A stretch of DNA of 31,741 nt from Alistipes sp. UBA928 (lineage in GTDB: Bacteria > Bacteroidota > Bacteroidia > Bacteroidales > Rikenellaceae), in contig DBDQ01000026.1 in the NCBI GenBank assembly GCA_002293665.1, positions 1-31,741 of the forward strand. The letters are read 5' to 3'. How positions within the stretch are numbered: the stretch's first letter is position 1; each line of letters starts with the position of its first letter. The position numbers and the translations under genes are program-made. A model generated the notes under the pieces. The model ran no database searches, had not been told where the DNA came from, and saw nothing but the letters and a program-made list of their open reading frames with translations. This document shows positions 7,966 to 15,819 of this stretch, in pieces.

Positions 7966-10932
7966 ATGAGAGACAGGATACGGGCTTCGCTCGAGAGTTT
8001 TGACTATGGGCGGTTGATGCAAAGGCGCATCAACCGCATCCTGTTGATATGCAGTTCCTACGACGCTTATATCCTCGAGGAGGACGGGCGGCTCGATGTG
8101 CGTATCAATCAGGAGTATCGCGATCTGAACCTGACGCACACGCCGTCGTTCATTCGTGTGAGTACCACCGCCGAGGCGCTGGAGGTGTTGGCCTCCGAGG
8201 TCGACATCGACCTGGTGATCAGCATGTACAACGTGGGCGAGCCCGACGTGTTCAATTTCGCCCGGCAGGTGAAAGTGATGCGGCCCGGGCTGCTCGTGGT
8301 GCTGCTGACCCACTTCACGCGCAACATCTCGCGGCGAATTTGGGGCGAGGACACCAGCGGGCTGGACTACATCTTCTGCTGGCACGGCAATCCCGACCTG
8401 CTCATCGCCATAGTCAAACTCATAGAAGACCGCATGAACGCCGACGTCGATATTTTGGAGGTCGGCGTGCAGTGTATCCTGCTGGTGGAGGATTCGATAC
8501 GCTACTACTCGTCGTATCTTCCGGCGATCTACCGCATAGTGATGAAGCAGACGAGCGAGTTTGTACGCGAGGCGATGGGTGAACAGCAGCAAATGCTGCG
8601 CAAGCGCTCGAGGCCCAAGATTCTGCTCGCAACCAACTACGAGGATGCCGTGTCGCTGTATGAGCGCTACAAGAACAACCTGCTGGGGATAATCTCCGAC
8701 GTGGGATTCGTGATGCGCAAGGGCGACAATCCCGACGACGAAAAGATCGACGCAGGGATCGATCTGTGTCGTTTCGTGAAGGCCGACAATCCGTTTATGC
8801 CCTTTGTGATGCAGTCCTCGCAGGCATCGGTTCGTGAGACGGCGCAGGAGTTGGGTGTGGGGTTCCTCGAAAAATACTCCGACACGCTGCTGCAGGAGTT
8901 GGAACGGCACATGACCGCCGAGTTCCGGTTCGGCGACTTCATCTTCCGCGACCCCGAGACGAGGGTCGAGGTGGGGCGCGCCCGCGACCTGCGCGAGATG
9001 CAGACGGAACTTGCGGCCATACCCGACGAAGTGCTGCTCTATCACGTCGAAAACCAGCATATCTCGAAGTGGCTCTACGCGCGGGGGATATTTGCGCTGG
9101 CGCATGTGTTCGAAAAGACTCCCGCCGAGCAGTTCCTCAGCACCGACAGCATGAGGGCGTTTCTGGTCGACAGTATTGGCAACTACCGCATTTTGCTTTC
9201 GCAGGGGGTGGTGACCCCATTCTCGGAGGCGTCGTTCAGCGACAGTGTGTGGATGTCGCGCATAGGCGAGGGGTCGCTCGGCGGAAAGGGACGCGGCCTT
9301 GCGTTCATGAACAACATGCTGCTCAAGCACAACTTCTACGACAAGTATCCCGGAGTGAGGGTGATGCTCCCCCGAACGCTCATAGTGGCGACCGACTGTT
9401 TCGACGAGTTCATGGAGATCAACGGGCTGCACTACCTTGCGAGTGCCGATCTGTCGGACGACGACATACTGTCGGAGTTCGTGTCGTCGCACCTGCCCGA
9501 GAGCCTGCTCACTAAGCTGCGGGTGTTCATCCGCTACGCGAGCGGGCCGTTGGCCGTGCGGTCGTCGTCTAAACTCGAGGACTCGCACTACCAGCCCTTC
9601 GCCGGCATTTACTCGACATACATGATACCCCAGGCCGAGAACGAAGACCGCACGCTGAGGCTGTTGGGCAAAGCCATAAAGAGCGTCTATGCCTCGGTGT
9701 TCCTTACGTCGGCACGGCAATATATCACCGCCAGCGGCAACATGCTTTCCGAGGAGAAGATGGCAGTGGTGATACAGGAGGTGTGCGGCAGCGAGGAGCA
9801 GGGGCTGTTCTTTCCAACAGTGTCGGGCGTGGCTCGCTCGCTCAACTTCTATCCGTTGGGCAACGAACGGCCCGAGGAGGGGGTGGCCGAGATCGCCGTG
9901 GGACTCGGGAAACTGGTGGTCGACGGCGGGCGCGTGCTGCGTTTCTCGCCCAGGCATCCGAGGCACACGCTGCAGCTTTCGGTGACGGAACTTGCGCTGC
10001 GGGAGACCCAGCGCGAGATGTATGTGCTCGACCTGCGGCCCGAGAAGTTCAAAACGTCGCTCGACGAGGCGGTCAACCTCCAGAAGATCGACATCAACGC
10101 CGCCAAGGATTTCCGCAACATAGCCCATGTGGCGTCGACGTGGGACATGAACAACCAGATGATCTCCGACAACGTGATGATCGACGGACGGCGCATCATC
10201 ACCTTCGCGCGCATACTCAAGTACGACTCGTTCCCGCTGGCCGAGATACTCACCGACCTTTTGGAGATGAGCAGCCGTGAGATGCGCGGACCGGTCGAGA
10301 TAGAGTTTGCCTGCGACCTCGACGTGCCGCGGGGAGCGAGCCGCGTGTTCAATTTCCTGCAAATCCGTCCCATAGTCGACAACGAGAACCGCACGTCGCT
10401 CGACTGGGATAAAGTCTCCACCGAGGGGGCACTGCTGTGGGCCCAAAGTGCCGTGGGAGTGGGAGCCGTGGAGGGTGTGCGCGACATCGTGTACGTCAAA
10501 CCCGAGGCGTTCGACAACATGCGAACCATAGAGATAGGGGCCGAGATAGAGGCGATAAACAGGCGGCTCAAAGAGGCCAAACGAAATTACGTGCTCATCG
10601 GGCCCGGACGGTGGGGATCGAGCGATCCTTTCCTCGGGGTGCCGGTCAAGTGGGGCGACATTTCGGAGGCGTCGGTGATCGTCGAGTGCGGACAGGCCAA
10701 CTTCCGCGTCGACCCGAGCCAGGGGACGCACTTCTTCCAAAACCTGATCTCGTTCGGGGTGGGGTACCTCACCATTAACCCCTTCATGGACGACGGCGGA
10801 CTCGACCTCGATGCGCTCAACGCCGCCGAGACGGTGAGCGAAACGCAGTATGTGCGCCACGTGAGATTCCCCGACCCGCTCTACATCTTCGTCGACGGCC
10901 GCAACAACAAGGCCATCATCCGCACCTCCTGA
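7966..10932 (+). CDS. Receiver-receiver-PEP/pyruvate-binding (PPDK_N-type) protein without phosphohistidine domain
   Basis: In this 988-residue protein residues 23-155 look like a degenerate receiver domain; the phosphoacceptor strand reads LVISMYN and has no aspartate. Residues 169-312 form a second receiver that keeps E175/D176, D245 (IISDVGF), S284-S285 and K303. From about 425 to 803 it resembles the ATP-grasp domain of PEP synthase and pyruvate phosphate dikinase: GGKGRG 439-444, AVRSSSKLED 530-539, FAG 545-547 and LQIRP 798-802. The swivelling domain with a TxGGxxSH phosphohistidine motif and the PEP-binding barrel are absent. Instead there are about 185 residues of unrecognised sequence containing IGPGRWGSSDPFLG. 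A full PEP synthase reaction is unlikely; a phosphorylation-gated nucleotide-binding regulator or a different kinase is possible. It is co-directional with gdhA, 15 bases apart. Confidence 0.88.
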   Translation: MRDRIRASLESFDYGRLMQRRINRILLICSSYDAYILEEDGRLDVRINQEYRDLNLTHTPSFIRVSTTAEALEVLASEVDIDLVISMYNVGEPDVFNFARQVKVMRPGLLVVLLTHFTRNISRRIWGEDTSGLDYIFCWHGNPDLLIAIVKLIEDRMNADVDILEVGVQCILLVEDSIRYYSSYLPAIYRIVMKQTSEFVREAMGEQQQMLRKRSRPKILLATNYEDAVSLYERYKNNLLGIISDVGFVMRKGDNPDDEKIDAGIDLCRFVKADNPFMPFVMQSSQASVRETAQELGVGFLEKYSDTLLQELERHMTAEFRFGDFIFRDPETRVEVGRARDLREMQTELAAIPDEVLLYHVENQHISKWLYARGIFALAHVFEKTPAEQFLSTDSMRAFLVDSIGNYRILLSQGVVTPFSEASFSDSVWMSRIGEGSLGGKGRGLAFMNNMLLKHNFYDKYPGVRVMLPRTLIVATDCFDEFMEINGLHYLASADLSDDDILSEFVSSHLPESLLTKLRVFIRYASGPLAVRSSSKLEDSHYQPFAGIYSTYMIPQAENEDRTLRLLGKAIKSVYASVFLTSARQYITASGNMLSEEKMAVVIQEVCGSEEQGLFFPTVSGVARSLNFYPLGNERPEEGVAEIAVGLGKLVVDGGRVLRFSPRHPRHTLQLSVTELALRETQREMYVLDLRPEKFKTSLDEAVNLQKIDINAAKDFRNIAHVASTWDMNNQMISDNVMIDGRRIITFARILKYDSFPLAEILTDLLEMSSREMRGPVEIEFACDLDVPRGASRVFNFLQIRPIVDNENRTSLDWDKVSTEGALLWAQSAVGVGAVEGVRDIVYVKPEAFDNMRTIEIGAEIEAINRRLKEAKRNYVLIGPGRWGSSDPFLGVPVKWGDISEASVIVECGQANFRVDPSQGTHFFQNLISFGVGYLTINPFMDDGGLDLDALNAAETVSETQYVRHVRFPDPLYIFVDGRNNKAIIRTS

Positions 10933-10945
10933 CCCCAGGCACGTG

Positions 10946-10963
10946 GGAGGGGCTTTGCCCCCT
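10946..10963. terminator. Possible hairpin between convergent genes
   Basis: GGGGC-TTT-GCCCC lies in the 29-base gap between the convergent stops of the PEP-synthase-like gene and the flavodoxin gene. There is no T-run on the plus strand and only a weak one on the minus strand, so the terminator call is tentative. Confidence 0.3.
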
Positions 10964-11513
10964 AAAACGCCAACTGGTCGAGATGGGCGGCTATCTTGGC
11001 CGTGTGCGTTCCGGCCGTGCGTTCGGCGCGGTTGTTGCCGAAGGCGGGAAAGATCACGGCGCCGGCCATGTGGGGTGTAATGTCGGAGATGTAGGCTCCG
11101 GCATCACCGCCTCCGCAGGTGTAGAACGGGATGACGGTCTTGCCGTCGAAGTCGTGCGCCCCGACGAATGCCAACATGGGCAGCGAGGCCGTGCCGAACC
11201 AGATCGGCGTCCCGAGGAACACCACGTCGTAGTCGGCGATGTTTACGTTTTCCGACGCTCCGCCCAACGCCGGGAGGATGTTTTCGTCCCTTTGCTTTTG
11301 CGCAACCTCGATCGTCGCCCCTTCGTCGGCGGGGTAGGGGGTCGCGAGAGTGATTTCGTGCAGGTCGCCGCCGAACTTTTCATAAATCTGCTCCGCAACG
11401 GCCCGCGTGTTGCCCGACTGCGAATAGTAAACGATGAGCACTTTGGATTTAGCGCCACCGCATGCGGCGAGCACGGCGCTCAGCAAAACAAGTAGAATGA
11501 TCTTTGTTCTCAT
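10962..11513 (-). CDS. Flavodoxin-domain lipoprotein
   Basis: This 183-residue protein starting MRTKIILLVLLSAVLAAC carries a lipoprotein signal with the lipid-accepting cysteine at residue 18. A flavodoxin fold follows: VLIVYYSQSGNTRAVAEQI (25-43, FMN phosphate loop), YDVVFLGTPIWFGTASLPM and IPFYTCGGGDAG. It should sit in the cell envelope, bind FMN and carry electrons for an unknown partner. Secreted flavodoxin-like proteins of this kind are common in gut Bacteroidota. I chose ATG 11513 over an upstream Met at 11549 because it places the charged n-region directly before the hydrophobic core and leaves room for the promoter box at 11547-11554. Confidence 0.9.
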   Translation of the reverse strand: MRTKIILLVLLSAVLAACGGAKSKVLIVYYSQSGNTRAVAEQIYEKFGGDLHEITLATPYPADEGATIEVAQKQRDENILPALGGASENVNIADYDVVFLGTPIWFGTASLPMLAFVGAHDFDGKTVIPFYTCGGGDAGAYISDITPHMAGAVIFPAFGNNRAERTAGTHTAKIAAHLDQLAF

Positions 11514-11546
11514 AGTGTGCAGGTGTTTTTTTGTGAGAATGTTTTG

Positions 11547-11554
11547 CAAAGTTA
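11547..11554 (-). promoter_or_regulatory. -7 box of the flavodoxin lipoprotein gene
   Basis: The minus strand reads TAACTTTG, matching TAnnTTTG, 33 bases before the ATG at 11513. It supports the shorter start. No clear -33 partner was found. Confidence 0.5.
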
Positions 11555-11578
11555 ATTAAAGTTGATCAAAACCAGAGC

Positions 11579-11793
11579 GTGTTAGTCGATCTGTTGCCCG
11601 GGTTTATCGACCGTTTCAACGAGCAGGCGTGGGAGCATGGCATCGTCGGCTCGATGGACGCGCTGTGTCGTTCGAGCCGCGCTCGCTCGATCTTATCTGG
11701 TGCGAGGGGGTGATCTACAACATCGGTTTCGAGCGGGGACTGCGCTACTGGCGCGAATTTCTGCGGCCCGGCGGTTGGGTGGCCGTGACGGGG
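11579..11793 (+). pseudogene. Remnant of a SAM-dependent methyltransferase
   Basis: In frame from 11579 the translation gives VLVDLLPGFIDRFNEQAW, then GIVGSMDAL. From 11671 a different frame gives FEPRSLDLIWCEGVIYNIGF, RGLRYWREFLRPGGWVAVT. These pieces match, in order, the middle of the class I methyltransferase family common in Bacteroides (LDLFPGFID... GIVGSMDxLPF... LDLIWSEGAIYNIGFERGL). The N-terminal AdoMet-binding loop and the C-terminal half are missing. About ten residues between FNEQA and GIVGS seem deleted, and there is a 2-base frameshift near 11665. The remnant ends where the convergent FISUMP lipoprotein gene ends, which marks a rearrangement border. Confidence 0.8.
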
Positions 11794-13677
11794 TTAATTG
11801 CCGCGTATAAGGCGCACCGACTGGAACTGATCTTTATTGAGGCTCGTTTCTGTGACGTTTGCGCCTATCCCCACGTAGAGGCGATAACCCGTCGTGGCGT
11901 TGATCTGGTTCGAGCTCCACCACTGGCCCAACAGTCCCATTTCGATATAGACACCCGTGTTTGTGCGCCGGCCGCCGGGCAGTGCCGAGAAACCACTGGC
12001 GTTGTCGGACCAGATGTAGGGGTTCCACACTTCGAGCGATTTGATTTTTCGTCCCATCTCCGGATAGAGGTACTGCCACATCGAGTACCAGTCGTCTCTG
12101 GAAGGAAGGTGCCAGCCGTCGGGAGCGAATCGTGCCGCGGTCGCCGTGTTCCAGGTGTAGAGCGCTCCGTAGAGGCTTTTGTAGGAGGCCGGGTTGTTGT
12201 TATAGTAGTAATAAGTGAGCTGAGTGCCGTCGGTGTAGTGTTCGGCGCGGTAGTTCTGCGCGATCCAGTACTGCGTGCCTATTTTGACGATGGGATAATT
12301 GTTGCCGTCGACGTCGGTCAGGATGTATGGCTGCGCCCGGAGTGTGGCGGTCTCTTCGTTGGACGCGGCTTCGATGTGTCCGGGCGTGAACCGCACTTTG
12401 CCGATCAGCGGCAGGTTGCCGGACGTGTAGGAGTCGAGGGTGTTTGAGGAGCCGAAAACCGCCGAGCCGCCGTGCACCGGGGCAGTGTTGTATTCATACC
12501 GTCCCTGAGTTCTGTTGGGAGTGCGGTTGTAGACTCTCGCCACGAAACCGGCACTCAGAACGAGGCGTCCGTCGTCGCCCGCCGGGTAGATCACCTCGGC
12601 TATCTGGTCTGCCCTCGGTGCGGAGTTGCGGAAAATATACTCCATGCACACCCGGCCGATGAGCCTCGTGCCGTTGTAGATGTCCCACACTCGCGAAGAC
12701 GACCAGTTTATGTCGTTCATGTCGAAGATCAGACCGGGCCAACGGTCGGTCAGAGTCAGATTGATGGTGAGGCTCTCGCCCGGAACGAATAAAATATCGT
12801 CGGCAGGCATGAAAACGTAATCGTTCCCGTCGAGAGTGATGCGCACCAACGGAAGGTCGGCGCCGACCTCCTGCGGCATGACGATGGCGTCGAAAGTCGC
12901 GTCGTAGCCGGGCGTGGTGTCGGCATGGCGCAGGAGAGTGATCTCCGCTTCCTCTCTCGTGTCGTGAATGTTCCTGGTTGCCGCCGTACCCGTCAACACC
13001 CTGCCAGGCAAAGCCATCTCGTTGCGGGCGATGCCGCCGGGCGAGCCTGAGCGGATGATGGTGCCGTCGGAGAGGTCGATGGTCATTTGCCGCGACAGTC
13101 CGGCGATCGTAACGTGTGCTCTTTGCGGCCAGCCGTCGCCGGCATCGAACGACGCCCTGATGTTGATGCGTACTCTCGACAGCAGGTGCGAAAACGTGAG
13201 CTGCACGGGCACTCCCGGCTGATTTCCCGTGGCTTTCGCCCACAACAGGTCGTTGCTCTTATAATTTTCCGTAGTGGATTGATCGGCCCCGACGGTGAAC
13301 GGATAGCTGCGGGGGTCTTCCGTCGAGAGGTTCGGATCGTAGGGCCAGTAAGCCCACACGTCGAGCGTCGACTCACCCGGCCACGGTAGCGGTGAACCAC
13401 CGGTAGCCGTCCAGCGCGTTCCGTCGTAGGTGTAGGCAGTGTTGGCGGCGTAATTTTCGGGGCCGGGTGCTCCGGACGAAACCGCTGCGTAGAGACCTAT
13501 CCGGTCGCCGGGGTCGAAACCGTTTCCCGTTATACGCTCCCCGGCTATGGCGGGGCTGATCTCGAGGGTTCCGTTAGCGAGACAATCGCCAGGTTTATCA
13601 CCGATGCAACCCGCAGCGAGGAGAAGTCCTCCTGCAACGAAGCCATACATCCGAAGATGTTCCGTTGCTGCAGACAT
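11794..13677 (-). CDS. Fimbrillin-like lipoprotein with C-terminal FISUMP domain
   Basis: This 627-residue protein has a lipobox LLLAAGC with C24 as lipid site. The N-terminal half looks like the Mfa-like/fimbrillin family: GDRIGLYAAVSSG, LDVWAYWPYDPN, LLWAKATGN and LTFSHLLSRVRINI. The last 180 or so residues carry a Fibrobacter succinogenes major paralogous (FISUMP) domain: VKIGTQYWIAQNYR, YGALYTWNTATA, APDGWHLPSRDDW and QWWSSNQ. It is expected at the cell surface, perhaps as a minor pilus or tip-like component. It follows the smaller fimbrillin-like gene by 18 bases. Start M1 is preferred over M10 because only M1 keeps a charged residue before the hydrophobic core. The convergent neighbour on its 3' side is a methyltransferase remnant. 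Confidence 0.85.
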   Translation of the reverse strand: MSAATEHLRMYGFVAGGLLLAAGCIGDKPGDCLANGTLEISPAIAGERITGNGFDPGDRIGLYAAVSSGAPGPENYAANTAYTYDGTRWTATGGSPLPWPGESTLDVWAYWPYDPNLSTEDPRSYPFTVGADQSTTENYKSNDLLWAKATGNQPGVPVQLTFSHLLSRVRINIRASFDAGDGWPQRAHVTIAGLSRQMTIDLSDGTIIRSGSPGGIARNEMALPGRVLTGTAATRNIHDTREEAEITLLRHADTTPGYDATFDAIVMPQEVGADLPLVRITLDGNDYVFMPADDILFVPGESLTINLTLTDRWPGLIFDMNDINWSSSRVWDIYNGTRLIGRVCMEYIFRNSAPRADQIAEVIYPAGDDGRLVLSAGFVARVYNRTPNRTQGRYEYNTAPVHGGSAVFGSSNTLDSYTSGNLPLIGKVRFTPGHIEAASNEETATLRAQPYILTDVDGNNYPIVKIGTQYWIAQNYRAEHYTDGTQLTYYYYNNNPASYKSLYGALYTWNTATAARFAPDGWHLPSRDDWYSMWQYLYPEMGRKIKSLEVWNPYIWSDNASGFSALPGGRRTNTGVYIEMGLLGQWWSSNQINATTGYRLYVGIGANVTETSLNKDQFQSVRLIRGN

Positions 13678-13695
13678 GAGACCTCCTCCGTTATA

Positions 13696-14640
13696 TTATT
13701 GAGGCCCTGCCGGCCCGCCTATGGTGCCGCCGTCTGTCCAGTCCTCGATGCGGGAGGTGAGTGAGACGCCGTTGACGGATACATCGAGGGTGACGGTATA
13801 TTTGGTACCCGCTGCAAACGAGACGGGGGCGGCGGGAGTGTGGAATCTCGACCGGCCGTCGATGATGAGTTCGAAGAGCGGTTGCGCTCCCGTGGCGGTT
13901 TGGGGAACCACGATGGCCGTGAATCCCGTGGCGCTCTGAGATCCCAACCCACCGGTGACATTGGCGACTCCGTAGGCCCGTATGGTGGAGGGAGTGCCGG
14001 TGGCGGCGGAGATTTCGCCGTTATCTATGCGGAGGGTCGTCTCGGGAAGGCTGTTAAGCACGTTGATCCCCGTCAGCCGGTTGAGGTCGATTGTCGTACT
14101 GCCGGTGGTGATGACGAAATCGAGTTTCGACAACTTGTGACGGAATGTGAGCGGGATTGCGTCGGACTGCGGAGCCACGTTGGTTCTGGCGCCCAACAGC
14201 AGGTCGGAGCCGAGGTAATTACCCTGTTGCGTCTGGTCGGCCTGAACGGCGAACGTGAGAGGCGTTGCGAGCGAGGTGGTCGCACCGTATGGATGGACGG
14301 CGTAGAGATCGACCGCCGTGCCGTCCGAGGGGAAGAACATGGGGGTGCGATAGGTGAATCCGCCTGTGCCGTTGGCCGTGATCCGGTTGTTGGCGTAGAG
14401 CCAGTCGGGAGTGTCACGCGATCCGGTGCGCGTGACAAACAGGCTGAGGGATTGCCCGTTGAATATCTGGTTGTCCTGAAGACGCGGTTCCGCTCCGAAC
14501 TGCACTTCACTGCTGAGCATGATCGCTTTCCCGGTTCCATCGACTCCGGGGCAATAATAGTAGTTCCGGGTGCAGGCAGAACTCCATATGGCTGCCGCCA
14601 CCAATATGCCGTATACTGTCGTATCGACGATTTTTTTCAT
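13696..14640 (-). CDS. Fimbrillin-family (Mfa-like) lipoprotein
   Basis: This 314-residue protein starts MKKIVDTTVYGILVAAAIWSSAC (an upstream Met at 14649 is possible). C23 follows a somewhat weak lipobox. The body has the pattern of Mfa-like fimbrillins: FTYRTPMFFPSDGTAVDLYAVHPYG, LLLGARTNVAPQSDAIPLTFRHKLSKLDFVI, a VPQTATG segment, and a C-terminal KYTVTLDVSVNGV strand before a terminal IEDWTDGG, as seen in many family members. It likely forms part of a type V pilus or a surface lipoprotein. It lies upstream of the larger FISUMP fimbrillin in the same direction, suggesting one transcript. No dedicated pilus assembly genes (mfa/fim usher-like) are in the window. Confidence 0.83.
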   Translation of the reverse strand: MKKIVDTTVYGILVAAAIWSSACTRNYYYCPGVDGTGKAIMLSSEVQFGAEPRLQDNQIFNGQSLSLFVTRTGSRDTPDWLYANNRITANGTGGFTYRTPMFFPSDGTAVDLYAVHPYGATTSLATPLTFAVQADQTQQGNYLGSDLLLGARTNVAPQSDAIPLTFRHKLSKLDFVITTGSTTIDLNRLTGINVLNSLPETTLRIDNGEISAATGTPSTIRAYGVANVTGGLGSQSATGFTAIVVPQTATGAQPLFELIIDGRSRFHTPAAPVSFAAGTKYTVTLDVSVNGVSLTSRIEDWTDGGTIGGPAGPQ

Positions 14641-14725
14641 ACAATACATAACAGAAGTGTTTTTAATGATCCGGGAGCAAAAACAATACCATTCCGGAAA
14701 ACATGCTTGAACAGCGGCGAAAGCT

Positions 14726-15604
14726 CTATTGATACATGATCAACATGGGGCGGGGCGACAGAGAGACGACCTGTTCGGGGGTCAGGAGCGGACGGTCGTA
14801 TCCGGCCCCGGGTATGCCGAAGTTGTAGAACAGTTTGAACCCCTTGTCGGGCATATTGGTTGCCTCGGCATTGTAGGCATAAGAGCTGCGTTTTTCGGCC
14901 GGCGTGCCGAATCCGTCGGCACAGTGGATCAACCGCACCCGCACGTAATTGTCTGTCACGCGGTCGCGCCGGGAGATCATCCTGGCGTTGAACTGATGAA
15001 CCACCATGAGACGCTCGCCGGGGATCCCGTTCTGCGCCATATAGTCATCCATTGCCTGCATGGCACCGTTGAGTTCATCGCCCGTCACGCTGCCTATCTC
15101 GTGCATGGGCTGCGTGGTGCGCCATTCGGGGTCGAGCGCCAGATGGACGTTGGGGTAGGCGAGCCACGGGAGCATCCTGCGCAGCGATGCCACCGGATCG
15201 TAGCGGCCGATCTGATGGTCGAGGAACACGATCATGTCGCGCTCGGCGGCGTAGTCGATATACTCCTTCACCTGCCGGTCGCTCATGATGCCGATCGCGC
15301 CTTCGGGCCACACCGTGCCGTAGATCAGATAGAAGGCTTTGATGACGCCCCGATCACCGTTCGCGGCGTCGTATTCAGCAGCCAGCGCGGTCAGTTTTTC
15401 GTCGAGTTCCTCCTTGGAATAACGCCCCAGAATTCCCATCCGCCGCGAATTGGGATGGCCGTAGAAGGCCAATATGTCGTTCCCGGCGATCTGTCCGGCA
15501 ACCGGAGTTCTGTGGCCGGCGGAGGTATCGGTGGGGCTTTTTAACGTCTCGACGGACTGTGGCGCCAGCGTCAGCGATAAAAGGGAGAGTGCGAATGAGA
15601 TCAT
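14726..15604 (-). CDS. Conserved secreted protein of unknown function, TIM-barrel-like
   Basis: This 292-residue protein has a short hydrophobic N-terminus (ISFALSLLSLTLAP) without positive charge. Strand-like motifs run in order: ILAFYGHPNSRRMGILG (44-60), IKAFYLIYGTVWPEG (88-102), RDMIVFLDHQIG (122-133), NVHLALDPEWR (152-162), EIGSVTGDELN (169-179) and RLMVVHQFNARM (198-209). The alternation and the conserved acidic and histidine residues near strand ends suggest a TIM-barrel hydrolase-like fold. I recall similar sequences in Gram-positive and Deinococcus-type genomes but no assigned function. It heads a minus-strand run followed by two fimbrillin-like genes after a 76-85 base gap. An in-frame TAA shortly upstream of the ATG limits the start. 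Function is not assigned. Confidence 0.75.
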   Translation of the reverse strand: MISFALSLLSLTLAPQSVETLKSPTDTSAGHRTPVAGQIAGNDILAFYGHPNSRRMGILGRYSKEELDEKLTALAAEYDAANGDRGVIKAFYLIYGTVWPEGAIGIMSDRQVKEYIDYAAERDMIVFLDHQIGRYDPVASLRRMLPWLAYPNVHLALDPEWRTTQPMHEIGSVTGDELNGAMQAMDDYMAQNGIPGERLMVVHQFNARMISRRDRVTDNYVRVRLIHCADGFGTPAEKRSSYAYNAEATNMPDKGFKLFYNFGIPGAGYDRPLLTPEQVVSLSPRPMLIMYQ

Positions 15605-15737
15605 TTTGCTCGAATTTTACAGAGCCCGTATGCAAAACAGATGCCAGTCGCTTTTATGCTTCGATCACAGCGCGTGCGGAACTTTTAAAAATATGGCAAA
15701 ATTGGAGATGCACAATGAAATATAATTAAAAAATAGA

Positions 15738-15745
15738 TATATTTG
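15738..15745 (+). promoter_or_regulatory. -7 box of the ceramidase-like gene
   Basis: TATATTTG matches TAnnTTTG, followed by an A-rich leader of roughly 70 bases to the ATG at 15820, typical for Bacteroidota. The rest of 15605-15737 shows no gene. Confidence 0.55.
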
Positions 15746-15819
15746 CAATCGAGGTCAGCATGAGAGCCCGATAATAAAAATTAAAAAAATCAACAAACCC
15801 TTAAAAACTCAACGGCAAA

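Noticed and set aside
7156..10860. 1234-codon open frame on the minus strand
   Set aside because: It lies antisense to gdhA and the PEP-synthase-like gene. Its protein has shadow-like composition (many His, Arg, Val, Leu) and no recognisable motif, and its length follows from GC-rich codon use of the real genes.
11629..12447. 272-codon open frame on the plus strand read as one protein
   Set aside because: Only its first 50 or so codons are methyltransferase-like; the rest is antisense to the FISUMP lipoprotein gene. It is treated as a pseudogene fragment.
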